Part shown: positions 32,516-42,126 of the stretch, piece by piece | How the letters are laid out: the number at the start of each line of letters is the position of its first letter | Numbering within the stretch: position 1 is the stretch's first letter | DNA from: Sporothrix humicola | Taxonomy: Eukaryota; Ascomycota; Sordariomycetes; Ophiostomatales; Ophiostomataceae | DNA length: 64,000 nt | Reading direction: 5' to 3' | NCBI GenBank assembly: GCA_021396245.1 | Contig: WNYE01000004.1 | Location: forward strand, 248,001-312,000 | Notes under the pieces: generated by a model | Databases searched by the model: none | Told to the model about the DNA's origin: nothing | What the model saw: only the letters and a program-made list of their open reading frames with translations | Program-made: the position numbers and the translations under genes

Positions 32516-34120
32516 CTACTCCGCCAACATGGGCTCTTCTGTCTTGAGAGACAAGTTGCGCAGGCTCTCAGTCGTCTCGTCTTCCAGGGCTTCTTGTGCA
32601 AGCTTGTCGGCTTCGGAGGCGGGCACAGTTCCCGCCGTCTCCAGCCGTTTCCGGGTCTCTTCGGCCTCGGCTTTCTGGGCCTCTTCCTTCTTGCGGTCTT
32701 CGGCCTCCTTGACCTTTTGGGCTGTGGCCTCGGCAATGCGCTGCTCCTCCTTTTCGAGCTCGGCCAGCTCGTCGTCGATCTCGGCCTCGTCGACCACAAT
32801 TCCACCTGCTGTTGCCGAAGGGTCGACCAAAATGCTGTTGATCTCGTCGGCAGCCTCCATTTGGTCACGCATACGATCGACAACACCCTCGACACCCTCG
32901 GCGCCACCGACCTGGGCATTGAGGGACTTGAGGGCATCAGCGCTCGCAGCCATGGCCTGGACGACCTGGACCTGGCCCGAGGCCTGCTCGATCTGGGCAG
33001 CGGTGGCCTCGAGCTGGGCCAGTGTCGCAAAGCGTGTTGTCAAAGCTGACTCGGCCTGCTTCTTTTGCTTCAGGGCGGCCAGGGCGGCCACGCGGTTTTT
33101 GCGCAGGACGGCGTCGCGGGCTGTGACCGTCAGATCGTCGATGCGTTTGCTGAGGACGCCCGTCTGGTGGGTCAAGGAGTCAATCAGCTCTCTAAGCTGG
33201 GCGACGGCGCGGTCTTCTTCGGTAATGGTGTTGTCGTTATCACCAGAAGAGCCCCTCAACTTGACGACATGGCCGTCATACACCACCAGGTTCTTGTCGC
33301 GAGACATGAACGCAAGCAGAACATTCAAGTCCATGTCTGAGAGGCGGGGCTGCTGGACGGCCGATCCCACAGGAAGTCCACTATCTTCACCCAAAATCGC
33401 ACCGGGTGCCGAGAAGATGCGCTTGAAATGCGCCACAGACCAGACGCGCTCAGACGTCGACCGTGCATCGGCCGTCTTATCGGCAAACGCAGCCGCCGCC
33501 GCCTCAACGTTGGCCAGAACGACAAGCTGGTCCGGTGCAATGCGTCCTCCACTACTTTGTAAAACCGAGAATGCAGCTGCACTGTTTGCCGCCGCATTCT
33601 GTTGTGCCTGGCCATTTCCGCCGTCAATCACGCCCAGTCTGTGCAGGCCCCATGACAACGCGTGAAACGGCAGGCCGACAGCCCAAGCTGACCATGACCG
33701 CCGGTTGTAGATGCTCTCCTTGGCCCGCAGGAATGCCTCGAGCGGGACGAGGTCGCGCTCTTGGACAGCTTCTTGAATGACGGCATCGAGGGCGAGTGGC
33801 CGTCCATAGCGGTCACTCTGCAGGGCGTCGAGAAGAGGCTGGCCGGCCGTGAGGACGAAAAAGTTGCGGACGGCCGTGGACGCGGTTGTTGACGACTTGG
33901 ACTTTGCTTTTGGTGCGATCACTGACGCAGACACCGGGAGCATGCCACCCTTGACGAGTGAGCCGAGTGCTCGACGCCATGCAGCGACATTGGCGGCATA
34001 GCCTTCTGGGTTGGTGGTGCGCAGGCCGCGGAAATCCGAGTAGAGGGCGGGGAGGCGGGAACGGGTGAAGCCGTCCTCCTGAGAGACGAGAAACTGGATG
34101 CGCTGCGCGTTGGTGGTCAT
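32516..34120 (-). CDS. CHM7: Snf7-family ESCRT-III-like protein, CHMP7/Chm7 type
   Basis: Chm7/CHMP7 recruits ESCRT-III to the nuclear envelope for sealing and surveillance. Intronless, 534 aa. The N-terminal 230 residues form a winged-helix-like region ('RLPALYSDFRGLRTTNPEGYAANVAAWRRAL') with a tryptophan-rich segment 'RRSWSAWAVGLPFHALSWGLHRLG', the part that binds membrane in CHMP7. Residues about 310-470 are a long coiled Snf7 domain ('AQLRELIDSLTHQTGVLSKRIDDL', 'RVAALAALKQKKQAESALTTRF'). The acidic 'DEAEIDDELAELEKEE' motif follows and the tail is Glu/Lys/Ala-rich. The amphipathic N-terminus distinguishes Chm7 from Snf7 and Vps20. It is divergent from FIG4. Confidence 0.85.
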   Translation of the reverse strand: MTTNAQRIQFLVSQEDGFTRSRLPALYSDFRGLRTTNPEGYAANVAAWRRALGSLVKGGMLPVSASVIAPKAKSKSSTTASTAVRNFFVLTAGQPLLDALQSDRYGRPLALDAVIQEAVQERDLVPLEAFLRAKESIYNRRSWSAWAVGLPFHALSWGLHRLGVIDGGNGQAQQNAAANSAAAFSVLQSSGGRIAPDQLVVLANVEAAAAAFADKTADARSTSERVWSVAHFKRIFSAPGAILGEDSGLPVGSAVQQPRLSDMDLNVLLAFMSRDKNLVVYDGHVVKLRGSSGDNDNTITEEDRAVAQLRELIDSLTHQTGVLSKRIDDLTVTARDAVLRKNRVAALAALKQKKQAESALTTRFATLAQLEATAAQIEQASGQVQVVQAMAASADALKSLNAQVGGAEGVEGVVDRMRDQMEAADEINSILVDPSATAGGIVVDEAEIDDELAELEKEEQRIAEATAQKVKEAEDRKKEEAQKAEAEETRKRLETAGTVPASEADKLAQEALEDETTESLRNLSLKTEEPMLAE

Positions 34121-34685
34121 TGTGGAAAGGGAGAGGCGAAAAGGCTTGTCGAGATGAAGGGATAAGAAAAGGGACGAAAGACAAGTCGAGAAGTTGAAAG
34201 TAAGGCGTCGAAAGTCGTGAACGAGACGACCACTTCACGCGTTTTTAATAGACGCAGAGCGTGTCGTGGTCCACAGAGTCGTATTAGGTAGACAGGCAGT
34301 CGAACAGGGGTTCGTCGAGATGCCGTTTGTTGCCTGAGGGCTCTGAGGCAGAAGGCTGAATGAAGGCTGAAGCTGTCCCGCGATTTTGGGATGTTGGATG
34401 TGACAATGACGCAGGGATGTTTTTGTTTTGTTCGTTGTTGGTTGGTTGGCAGAGCAGTGGGGGCCTGAAGCTAGGAATTTTTGAAAGGGAACCCCCTAAC
34501 AGTGCCTGTATTTGCAGTACATATTAGCGTCCTTTTGTGCCTCATTAGCGCTCGCCACTGTCAGCACGTGCTATCGCGGTGACACTGTGGGGCTTATCGC
34601 CCATACTATCGCCGCCATCGAGCTCCTTCCCCGAGTTCGAAATTCGACTTCAACTTCCCCAGCTCACCCTCCTCACCATGACCCA
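34121..34685. promoter_or_regulatory. Divergent promoter CHM7/FIG4 with a three-codon uORF
   Basis: The 565-bp spacer carries FIG4's leader. An ATG at 34678 with A at -3 opens a frame of three codons (M-T-Q) whose TGA (34687-34689) overlaps the chosen FIG4 ATG (34686-34688) as ATGA. Confidence 0.5.
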
Positions 34686-37600
34686 ATGAACGCACACATG
34701 GCTGTGCTCAACTCTTCCGTCGACAGCCCGGCGGACGCCACAAGCCTGGCCAGCAGCCAGAGCACGGCGACGCTGCCGGACGCGACAAAGTCGACGACCA
34801 AATCCACATCGAAACAGGCAAACACAACAACTCACCACAGCTCCAACAACATCCCTTCGAACCAGCCCTTTCCCCAACTACGAAACAATGCCAGTGCCGA
34901 CGCAGACAGCGATGGATACCCCGAGTCGTTGGGCGAGGGGGGCGCTGCCTCGATCACAAAAACACTGAAGATGACCAAGGCCACGGACGGCGGCGCAGGT
35001 GCTGGCGACGATAATGACGACGACGAAGATCCAGCCGTGGCGCGGCCATTTTTAAGGACGGCAAGCCCCGACAATGGCAGAAAAAGGACGGAGGGTGAAG
35101 ACGAAGACGAGGACGATTATGACGTAGAGGAGGGAGACGAAGGAGACGAAACTGGCGACGGCGAAGAGACATATTCCGATGATGACGAAGAAGATGAAAA
35201 TGGCGACGAAGAGACTGTTGCCAACGAAGAATCAGCCACAGCAAAAGGGAAGGGAAGCCCGAATGAGGCAAGGACAGGACCAGACGCTGGCACAGAAGGC
35301 GGCCGAGCGGGCGCATCCAGTCGAGCAGGGGGTGATCGCGTACGACGAAAGGCCACCGCTCAAAGTGCCCGATCGGCCGCCAGGTCGGCTCGATCAGCTC
35401 GCGCCGCCGCCAACCACGAGCGCATGGGCCACAAGATGCACAAGTTCACGCTGTACGAGACCGCCAGCCGTTACTATATCGTGGGCGAGGACGTCACAGG
35501 CAGGCGGTTCCGCGTCCTCAAGATCGACCGCACAACAACGACGGCCGACGATGCCGAGCTCGGCGTGACGGACGACAAGATTGTCTACAGCCAAAAGGAA
35601 ATGGTGCAGCTGCTGGACACAATCGACGACGGCAACCGCGGCACGGGTGGCATCAAGCTGCGGTGCACGACATGGGGCCTGCTGGGATTTATCAAGTTCA
35701 CGGGGCCCTACTACATGATGCTCATCACGAAGAAGTCGACCGTGGCCGTCATTGGTGGTCACGTAGTCTACCAAGTGGCCGGCACCGAGCTGATCCCTCT
35801 GACACCCGGACGAGGGGCCAATGTCAGTGCCAGTGTCAACAGTGGTGGGGGAAGCGGAGGAGGCAGTGGAAACGCGGCTGGGGGCGGAGGCGGCGGGAGT
35901 GGCGGCAATGACGGCGGCCACGGCACAAGCGGTCACCACAGCGCAACGCACGCCGACGAGGTGCGCTTCCTGAATATCCTGAACCACGTCAACCTCACCC
36001 AGTCCTTTTACTTTAGCTATTCGTACGACATTACGCACACGCTGCAGCACAACATCACGCAGGAACGTGCCGCTTTGGCAGATGGTCGGCGATGGTCCTC
36101 CGACGAGGCACACAACACCATGTTTGTCTGGAATAGCCATCTCCTACAGCCAGCCGTCGATGCGCTTGCGTCGCCCTTTGACTGGTGCCGGCCCATTACG
36201 CACGGCTACATTGACCAGGCGTCTATTTCGATTTACGGACGCACAGCCTACGTGGCTATTATTGCCCGTCGGTCTCGCTACTTTGCCGGTGCGCGGTTCC
36301 TCAAACGCGGTGCCAACGATATGGGATATGTGGCCAACGACGTCGAGACGGAGCAGATTGTATCTGAGGCCAGCACGACCTCATTCCACTCGCCTGGTCG
36401 CCGTCTGTTTGCGAACCCACAGTACACGTCCTATGTGCAGCATCGTGGCAGTATCCCATTGTATTGGACACAGGAAAACACGGGTGTCACTCCCAAACCG
36501 CCCATTGAGCTGAATCTGGTCGATCCATTCTACAGTGCGGCCGCTCTGCACTTTGACAACCTGTTTGCGCGCTACGGCTCGCCCATTTACTGTCTTGACC
36601 TCGTCAAGTCGCGGGAAAGCACCCCGCGGGAGAGCAAGCTACTCGTCGAGTTTACACGCGCCATTCACTATCTTAACCAGTTCCTTCCCGCCGAGAAGCG
36701 CATTATCCACCATGCCTGGGACATGTCGCGCGCCAACAAGAGCCACGATGTCAATGTCATCCGCGTGCTTGAGGATATTGCCGAGACGGTCGTGGCCACC
36801 ACGGGGTTCTTCCGGAATGGTGAGGGAGATGGCACGGTGTCTACCCCAAAGACAGATGACGCACCCTCAGACAACTTTCCCCAACAAGCCCGCGTGCAAA
36901 ATGGCGTGGCGCGCACAAACTGCATCGACTGTCTCGACCGCACCAACGCCGCGCAGTTTGTCATTGGCAAGTGTGCCCTCGGCCACCAGCTGCACGCCCT
37001 CGGGATATTGGATGAGCCGATGGTCGATTGGGAGACGGACGCCGTCAATTTGTTTACACACATGTACCACGACCACGGCGACACGATTGCCGTGCAGTAC
37101 GGCGGGTCTCAGCTCGTGAACACGATGGAGACGTACCGCAAGATCAACCAGTGGACGAGCCACTCGCGCGACATGCTTGAGACGTTCAAGCGGTACTACA
37201 ACAATTCGTTCTTAGACGGCCAGCGCCAAGAGGCGTACAACTTGTTCCTGGGCAACTATATCTATACTCCCGGCCAGCCCATGCTCTGGGACTTGCCCAC
37301 CGACTATCATCTTCACCATGCCGATCCACGACGGCGGCAACAGCCCGGAGCTGGCCGTGGGGGGCGTAACTATATCCATTGGTTCACGCCCGAGAACCTG
37401 CGGCAGCGCACTCTGCCGCCATTACCGGCAGTAAGGGCACAGTCTTCCATGACTGTCGCGGCCCGAAAACAACCTCAGCCCCAGTTCAAGCGCAAGCGCA
37501 ACGGCCAGCCCAAGTTCAAACGCAACATTAGCAGCCGCAGCGCCGCCAGCAATTCCTTGATGTCGAGCTCGACATCAGGCTCGAACAACCTTGCAACAGA

Positions 37601-38855
37601 CGACTACTGGCTCGAATTCTACCGGCCGTATTTCTTGTCATCGTTTGCCAAGATGTTTACCTTCAAGATCAAGTCCACGATCAAGTACATCCCCATCCGC
37701 TCGGCCCGCGACGGCCAGTACGATCTGAGCCCCTTCAAGGTGCGCAGCGAGATTGGCCACCATGGAGAGAAGGGTGGCGATGGAGACTCGGCTAGCGTCA
37801 AAGCAAGCAACCGCCGGCGCAACGGCCACCGCAAAGAAGTATCGTTTGTCACGCCGCACGACGTGGCCAGCGCACGCCTTTCGGTCGACGAGCGCGATGA
37901 AACGGCCAGCATTGCCAGTGTGACTAGCGGCGGCACAGCGGGTGGCCTGCGGAACTGGCTGAGCCCGTCGTCGGCTGGAGCTGGCCCTGATAGGAACTCG
38001 GATGCAGCGTCGATTGCCGGCAGTGTGCAGTACCAGCAGCAGGGCAAGCACAATCTTCTCAAAGAAGGTGCTGCTCCAGGCGGCTCGGCCAATGGCGGCT
38101 CTATGGCAGCTGCCACGACAGCCACTACAGCGGCCACCATTTTGTCCTCGCCGTCGCGCAGTGCCGCTGATCTGCACGGCAATGGCTCTGCCTCAGCCAG
38201 CCACAACGGGCGCGGCCACGTCCGCAACAGCAGCAGCGTCGCCACGACGCTCGACACGACGATGGTTGCCAACAGCGGTGGTCTCCTGACGTTTTACGAG
38301 TCGGGCGACCCCCGCCAGCGGCCCAAGCAGTCGGCCGTCGACAAGGCCAAGGCGGCCCAGCTCACATTTGCCAAGATGGTCCAAGACTCGCTTAATCCGT
38401 CGGTCCAGGAGACCGAAGACTATGAGCGGTACATTAGCCACCCGCAGAACCTGCAGATAGTTGTATCGACGGATGAGCAGGTCAACGGGGCCGGCGGTGT
38501 CAAAGTCAACGCCAACGGTAGTAATGGCGGCGGTGTCGTTCCCCCAATCAGTGCCGCCAGCAACGAGGAGTACCAAGAGTATGTCAACGGCAGCTGGAAA
38601 ACGGACGGGCTGGGGATGACTTTTGCCGAGCCGGCCCCGCCTACACCAACGAATGCTCTCACAACGTTTCCCTCTATCCCCGTTCTGCCTGAGGACCACC
38701 CCGACGACGAAGTGGCCGTCTATGGCGAGCTATTAAGAGTCCCGGAGAACCCGCTGACGGTCACGGAAGGCGACGCACAAAAGAAACGCTACAAGGCCTA
38801 CCGCAAGTGGCTGCGCGGCAAATCACTCTTCAAACAGCAAATGGTGGATGCATGA
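34686..38855 (+). CDS. FIG4: Sac-domain phosphoinositide 5-phosphatase Fig4
   Basis: Dephosphorylates PI(3,5)P2 on vacuole/endosome membranes and also supports its synthesis in the Fab1-Vac14 complex. Intronless, 1389 aa from 34686. The first 240 residues are disordered and strongly acidic. The Sac domain starts at about residue 251 with 'KMHKFTLYETASRYYIVGEDV' and 'LLGFIKFTGPYYMMLITKK'. A Gly/Ser insertion (about 388-418) interrupts it. The catalytic CX5R is C746-IDCLD-R752 in 'RTNCIDCLDRTNAAQF'. 'AVQYGGSQLVNTMETYRKINQWTSHSRDMLETFKRYYNNSF' follows. The C-terminal 350 residues are low-complexity, with a conserved 'DYERYISHPQNLQI'. The frame stays open back to 34512, but that part looks like leader; 34698 is another possible start. 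Confidence 0.93.
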   Translation: MNAHMAVLNSSVDSPADATSLASSQSTATLPDATKSTTKSTSKQANTTTHHSSNNIPSNQPFPQLRNNASADADSDGYPESLGEGGAASITKTLKMTKATDGGAGAGDDNDDDEDPAVARPFLRTASPDNGRKRTEGEDEDEDDYDVEEGDEGDETGDGEETYSDDDEEDENGDEETVANEESATAKGKGSPNEARTGPDAGTEGGRAGASSRAGGDRVRRKATAQSARSAARSARSARAAANHERMGHKMHKFTLYETASRYYIVGEDVTGRRFRVLKIDRTTTTADDAELGVTDDKIVYSQKEMVQLLDTIDDGNRGTGGIKLRCTTWGLLGFIKFTGPYYMMLITKKSTVAVIGGHVVYQVAGTELIPLTPGRGANVSASVNSGGGSGGGSGNAAGGGGGGSGGNDGGHGTSGHHSATHADEVRFLNILNHVNLTQSFYFSYSYDITHTLQHNITQERAALADGRRWSSDEAHNTMFVWNSHLLQPAVDALASPFDWCRPITHGYIDQASISIYGRTAYVAIIARRSRYFAGARFLKRGANDMGYVANDVETEQIVSEASTTSFHSPGRRLFANPQYTSYVQHRGSIPLYWTQENTGVTPKPPIELNLVDPFYSAAALHFDNLFARYGSPIYCLDLVKSRESTPRESKLLVEFTRAIHYLNQFLPAEKRIIHHAWDMSRANKSHDVNVIRVLEDIAETVVATTGFFRNGEGDGTVSTPKTDDAPSDNFPQQARVQNGVARTNCIDCLDRTNAAQFVIGKCALGHQLHALGILDEPMVDWETDAVNLFTHMYHDHGDTIAVQYGGSQLVNTMETYRKINQWTSHSRDMLETFKRYYNNSFLDGQRQEAYNLFLGNYIYTPGQPMLWDLPTDYHLHHADPRRRQQPGAGRGGRNYIHWFTPENLRQRTLPPLPAVRAQSSMTVAARKQPQPQFKRKRNGQPKFKRNISSRSAASNSLMSSSTSGSNNLATDDYWLEFYRPYFLSSFAKMFTFKIKSTIKYIPIRSARDGQYDLSPFKVRSEIGHHGEKGGDGDSASVKASNRRRNGHRKEVSFVTPHDVASARLSVDERDETASIASVTSGGTAGGLRNWLSPSSAGAGPDRNSDAASIAGSVQYQQQGKHNLLKEGAAPGGSANGGSMAAATTATTAATILSSPSRSAADLHGNGSASASHNGRGHVRNSSSVATTLDTTMVANSGGLLTFYESGDPRQRPKQSAVDKAKAAQLTFAKMVQDSLNPSVQETEDYERYISHPQNLQIVVSTDEQVNGAGGVKVNANGSNGGGVVPPISAASNEEYQEYVNGSWKTDGLGMTFAEPAPPTPTNALTTFPSIPVLPEDHPDDEVAVYGELLRVPENPLTVTEGDAQKKRYKAYRKWLRGKSLFKQQMVDA

Positions 38856-38904
38856 GCGTACATGGTGAATATGGTATCATTTGAGCTGCCTACTTCGTCT
38901 ACCC

Positions 38905-40790
38905 TCAACTACTCTCGTCCAGTCTAAAGAGAGGGCCTAGTCTCTTCTCACTCGCGACGAGAGGCCCAACGGCCGCCTGAATATCTACTCCGGCCACTCG
39001 CATAATCGCCAGCAGTGTGTCGGCCGCTTTTGCTAGCTGTGCTTTGAGGGACGCCGTCTCTTTCTGGTCTTTCTTGTCTTTTTTGTCCTTCTTGGATACG
39101 TCCTCTTGCTCCTCCACCAGCAGCCAGCACAGCATCAGCATCTTGAGCGTCTCCTCCTGCCACGGCGTCTTGGCCAGCCGCGGCCAGCAGGACGAGAGTG
39201 TTGTTTGGAGGGCGTCGAGACCCGCAGCCACGGCCGGCTTGTACCGCATGGCAAACGGGTCCGTCAGGATCGTGGCATACATTGGCATAAGGTCCTGTTG
39301 CGTGTGTTAGCCTTCTTGCTTTTTTTTGTATATACCCAACATAATGATAATGATATGATTTCACGTCCTACCTTTAAGTGCTTGACGGCGTAGACACCCA
39401 TAGCCTCGACGATGCGGCCGGCCTGGTGAACAAGCTCCTCCACAATATGGATGTGTTCGCTGGCGTGGAAATAGCCCGTGTAGATGCCTTCCCGTAAAAT
39501 GCGGTCTAGGAGGGCAGCTTCTGCTTTGGACGGAAGGCCTTTGGCCGTACCAGTACTTGATGTGTTGTCACCTGCTCCTGCCGATTTCGAGAGACTAAGG
39601 AGTGCCGTATATGCTGGCCCCAGCAGCTGCAGCGACTCCTCTTCAGGCGTCAACCGAGGTAAGAATAGCAGTGTTGGGAAGACGGCATCGGCCAGAACGC
39701 TGACCAGGCCTGTTGTGTGGAGGAGTGCGCCGTTGTCGGGGACGGCTGCGATAAAGTCGTTGAGCAGACCTAGTCCCCTCGCCCGGATCGGCGTCTCCGG
39801 TTCTTCCACGAGGGCCAACAAGACAGGAATAAAAAGTGGCCAGTTTGTGCGCACAAGACTGCCGTCTTTCTGTGCCTCATGGACAGCCCACGCAAAGACG
39901 GAAATGGCCCGCAGGTCGACATACTTCCACGGCTTTGTGAGGGGTGAGTCGGCGGTCGTGTCGCCTTTGGAGACGGTGGCACCATCCTTGTCCCGCCCGC
40001 TGATGTTGCTGCCCACAAACGCGGCTTTGCGTCCAGACTCGGTCACTGTCGCCGGCCGTGAACGGGCAAACAACGGGCGTAGGTACTGCTTGAGGATACC
40101 GTCGACGATAAAGTCGGCTTTGGTGGGGTTGTTGAGGTGTTTCTCCAAAATATCGGCTGCCTTTGCGGCTGCAGCATCTGTCGTCCACGGCTGACCCTTG
40201 TCGGCAAGGGCTGTAATTGTGTACAAAAGTTGTGCGTCGTCTTGTGCGGTGTCGTCATCGTCGCCCCCCGCCTCCTTCCCTGACGACAGGCCAATCTCTT
40301 CCAAAAAAGTCAAGGCCTCCTCGGCGACTGACCGGCATCGAAGTGCAATCTTGTCTCGCCGCGCCACAGTCTCGGGGTCGTCCGTGTGCACTACCTCGCC
40401 CGCCTTTGCCTTTAACTCGGCGACCGTGTCGATGGGTGACAAGACACGCATGACAAACCGTCGAATGTTCCTGCGTGCTTCGTTGTCTTTGCTCTCGGCG
40501 CCGTCTTCATCCCCCTTTCTCAGCCGACTTGGCTGCGCTCGTACACAAGCAATCAAGGCAAGCACATATTGCGGCTTGTCCTCGTCTTCTGGCCGTGCCA
40601 GGTGTTCACTCAACTCGCTCCATGTGTACGAGGTGGGTAGGTCTGTTTATATTAGCAGGCGCATTCATACCAAGTCCTCACATGCATTCGACATACAATC
40701 TGATAAAAAGCCGAGGGCTTTCGAGCTGGGAAGATTGCTACCCTGCAGCTGGTTCGTCGCCCGCCGCAGCTCAACAAACGGGCCGTCCAT
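38905..40790 (-). CDS. TTI2: Tel2-interacting protein 2 (TTT complex subunit)
   Basis: Tti2 forms the TTT complex with Tel2 and Tti1, an Hsp90 co-chaperone that matures PIK-related kinases (TOR, ATM, ATR). Exons 40697-40790, 39372-40642 and 38905-39294 join in frame to 584 aa. The 54-nt first intron (GTATGT donor) was chosen because it restores the phase and yields 'FLSDYLPTSYTWSELSEHLARP'. Helical-repeat character throughout; recognisable stretches are 'KPWKYVDLRAISVFAWAVHE', 'WPLFIPVLLALVEEPETPIRARGLGLL' and the C-terminal 'DLMPMYATILTDPFAMRYKPAVAAGLDALQTTLSSCWPRL', typical of Tti2. The closing region has a Lys/Asp-rich loop. Only 49 bp separate its stop from the FIG4 stop, so the 3' ends must overlap. 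Confidence 0.83.
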
Positions 40791-41188
40791 GGCGGTGTGA
40801 ATGTGAAAGGCGGATATTTCACATGTATTTTTGTCTGATTTATCGTAAAAGGTTGCAAAGAGACACAAATTCAGACTGGGTCGGATTTGAAGCTGCCTGG
40901 ATGACCGACATCAAAAATGACCAATGCGGCGCGGGCGCTGAGCTGGGAAAATCGTCACAAGGCTGAATTTACAGCGGACTTAACGGCCGCCAGCACAAAT
41001 CGCCACAGCGCACCAGACACATTTCACAACACAACCAGTTTTTCATGAATAATTTTATGATAACTTCAAAACTTTTTGATATTATGACCTTCTATGATAT
41101 TCTCCCAGACTACCAAATGTAAAACCAAACGCCGTAAAGACAAAAGTCCTCAATGTGAATAAATCAAACAAATACGAGCCAGATTTCC
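40791..41188. other. Intergenic between TTI2 start and MTR3 end
   Basis: TTI2 leader followed by AT-rich MTR3 3' UTR (41040-41160). No further feature seen. Confidence 0.4.
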
Positions 41189-42126
41189 CTAACTGCTATC
41201 CTCAGCAGACTCTTTGAGGGCTGCCACAATAACCTGGTCCGCCTGTCTTGCTGCGTGCAATGCCTTGTCCAGCATCTTCAAGTGCAGTGTCCCGTCAGAC
41301 GACGCCGGCAGGTCGCCCTTGAGCCACAGGTTGGTAACTTCGTCGCGGTTCGGCAGGTAAGCAACACAGCACGCCGCCACAATCTTGCCATGCTCTGCCG
41401 GCACGGGATCGACCACCAGCACACTCTCTTTCGACTCGTTCCCTCCCTCAATGACCGCTGCCACACCGCCCGACACAGTGTCGACGCAGTCAATGCCCGC
41501 GTCCGCCAGCGCTGCCGACGCCACCGTAATGCACCCGCTCAGCACGTTCATCAGGCCCCACAGCTCCTCGTCTGGGTCCGTGGCGGGCGACGACCGGTCC
41601 TGGTCTGCTTCGATGACGGAAACAACAATATCCACGCCGCTCTTAGGCCAGCGGTCGCCCAGGATGGCGCCTCGCAGCGACGTCTCGAGATGCACGGCCA
41701 GGTCCCGCTCCGACGTGTCCCGCAGGTACCCGCGGCGCTCTTTCGTGGCAAACGGCGCATACTTGACGTGTGTCGACAGGATCAGGTGCGGCGAAAACGG
41801 CGTGGACCGCGGTAGCGCGCGGGGGCCGTGGACCGTGCAGCTGAGCTTGAGGCCCGATGCGCCGGGGACGGCGCCGGAACTCAGTTCGAGGTAGGCCGAG
41901 CCCGACGCCGACGGTGTGACTCCCGTCTGGAGGTCTACACGGTGTTAGCAATGTTCATTTTCGTTCTTCATTCTCAGAAAGCGGGGGGGTACATACAGAT
42001 CTTCCGTATTATGTCGTTTGGCCGTGATCTCCCAGACACCTTGGCCACCTGTGTGCGCTCCTCCTTTGCAAAAACCGGCGCAAACGTGGCACCGACTGGC
42101 CCGTTTACTCGTCTCCGGTCTGCCAT
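41189..42126 (-). CDS. MTR3: Exosome core subunit Mtr3 (RNase PH-like)
   Basis: One of the six RNase PH-like subunits forming the ring of the nuclear and cytoplasmic RNA exosome; inactive as a nuclease in eukaryotes. Exons 41997-42126 and 41189-41934 join in phase (RKI|YLQTG) to 291 aa. The order 'MADRRRVNGPVGA', 'YLQTGVTPSASGSAYLEL', 'CTVHGPRALPRS', 'HVKYAPFATKERRGYLRDTSERDLAVHLETSLRGAI', 'WPKSGVDIVVSV' and 'MNVLSGCITVASAALADAGIDCVDTVSGGVAA' is the RNase PH fold in Mtr3 form. Rrp46 or Rrp41 are the alternatives, but the N-terminus and 'APFATKERRGY' favour Mtr3. Confidence 0.9.

Noticed and set aside
34512..34685. Extended N-terminus for FIG4 (looks like a signal peptide)
   Set aside because: Fig4 is a peripheral cytosolic enzyme; the extension is T/C-rich leader DNA and lacks family similarity.
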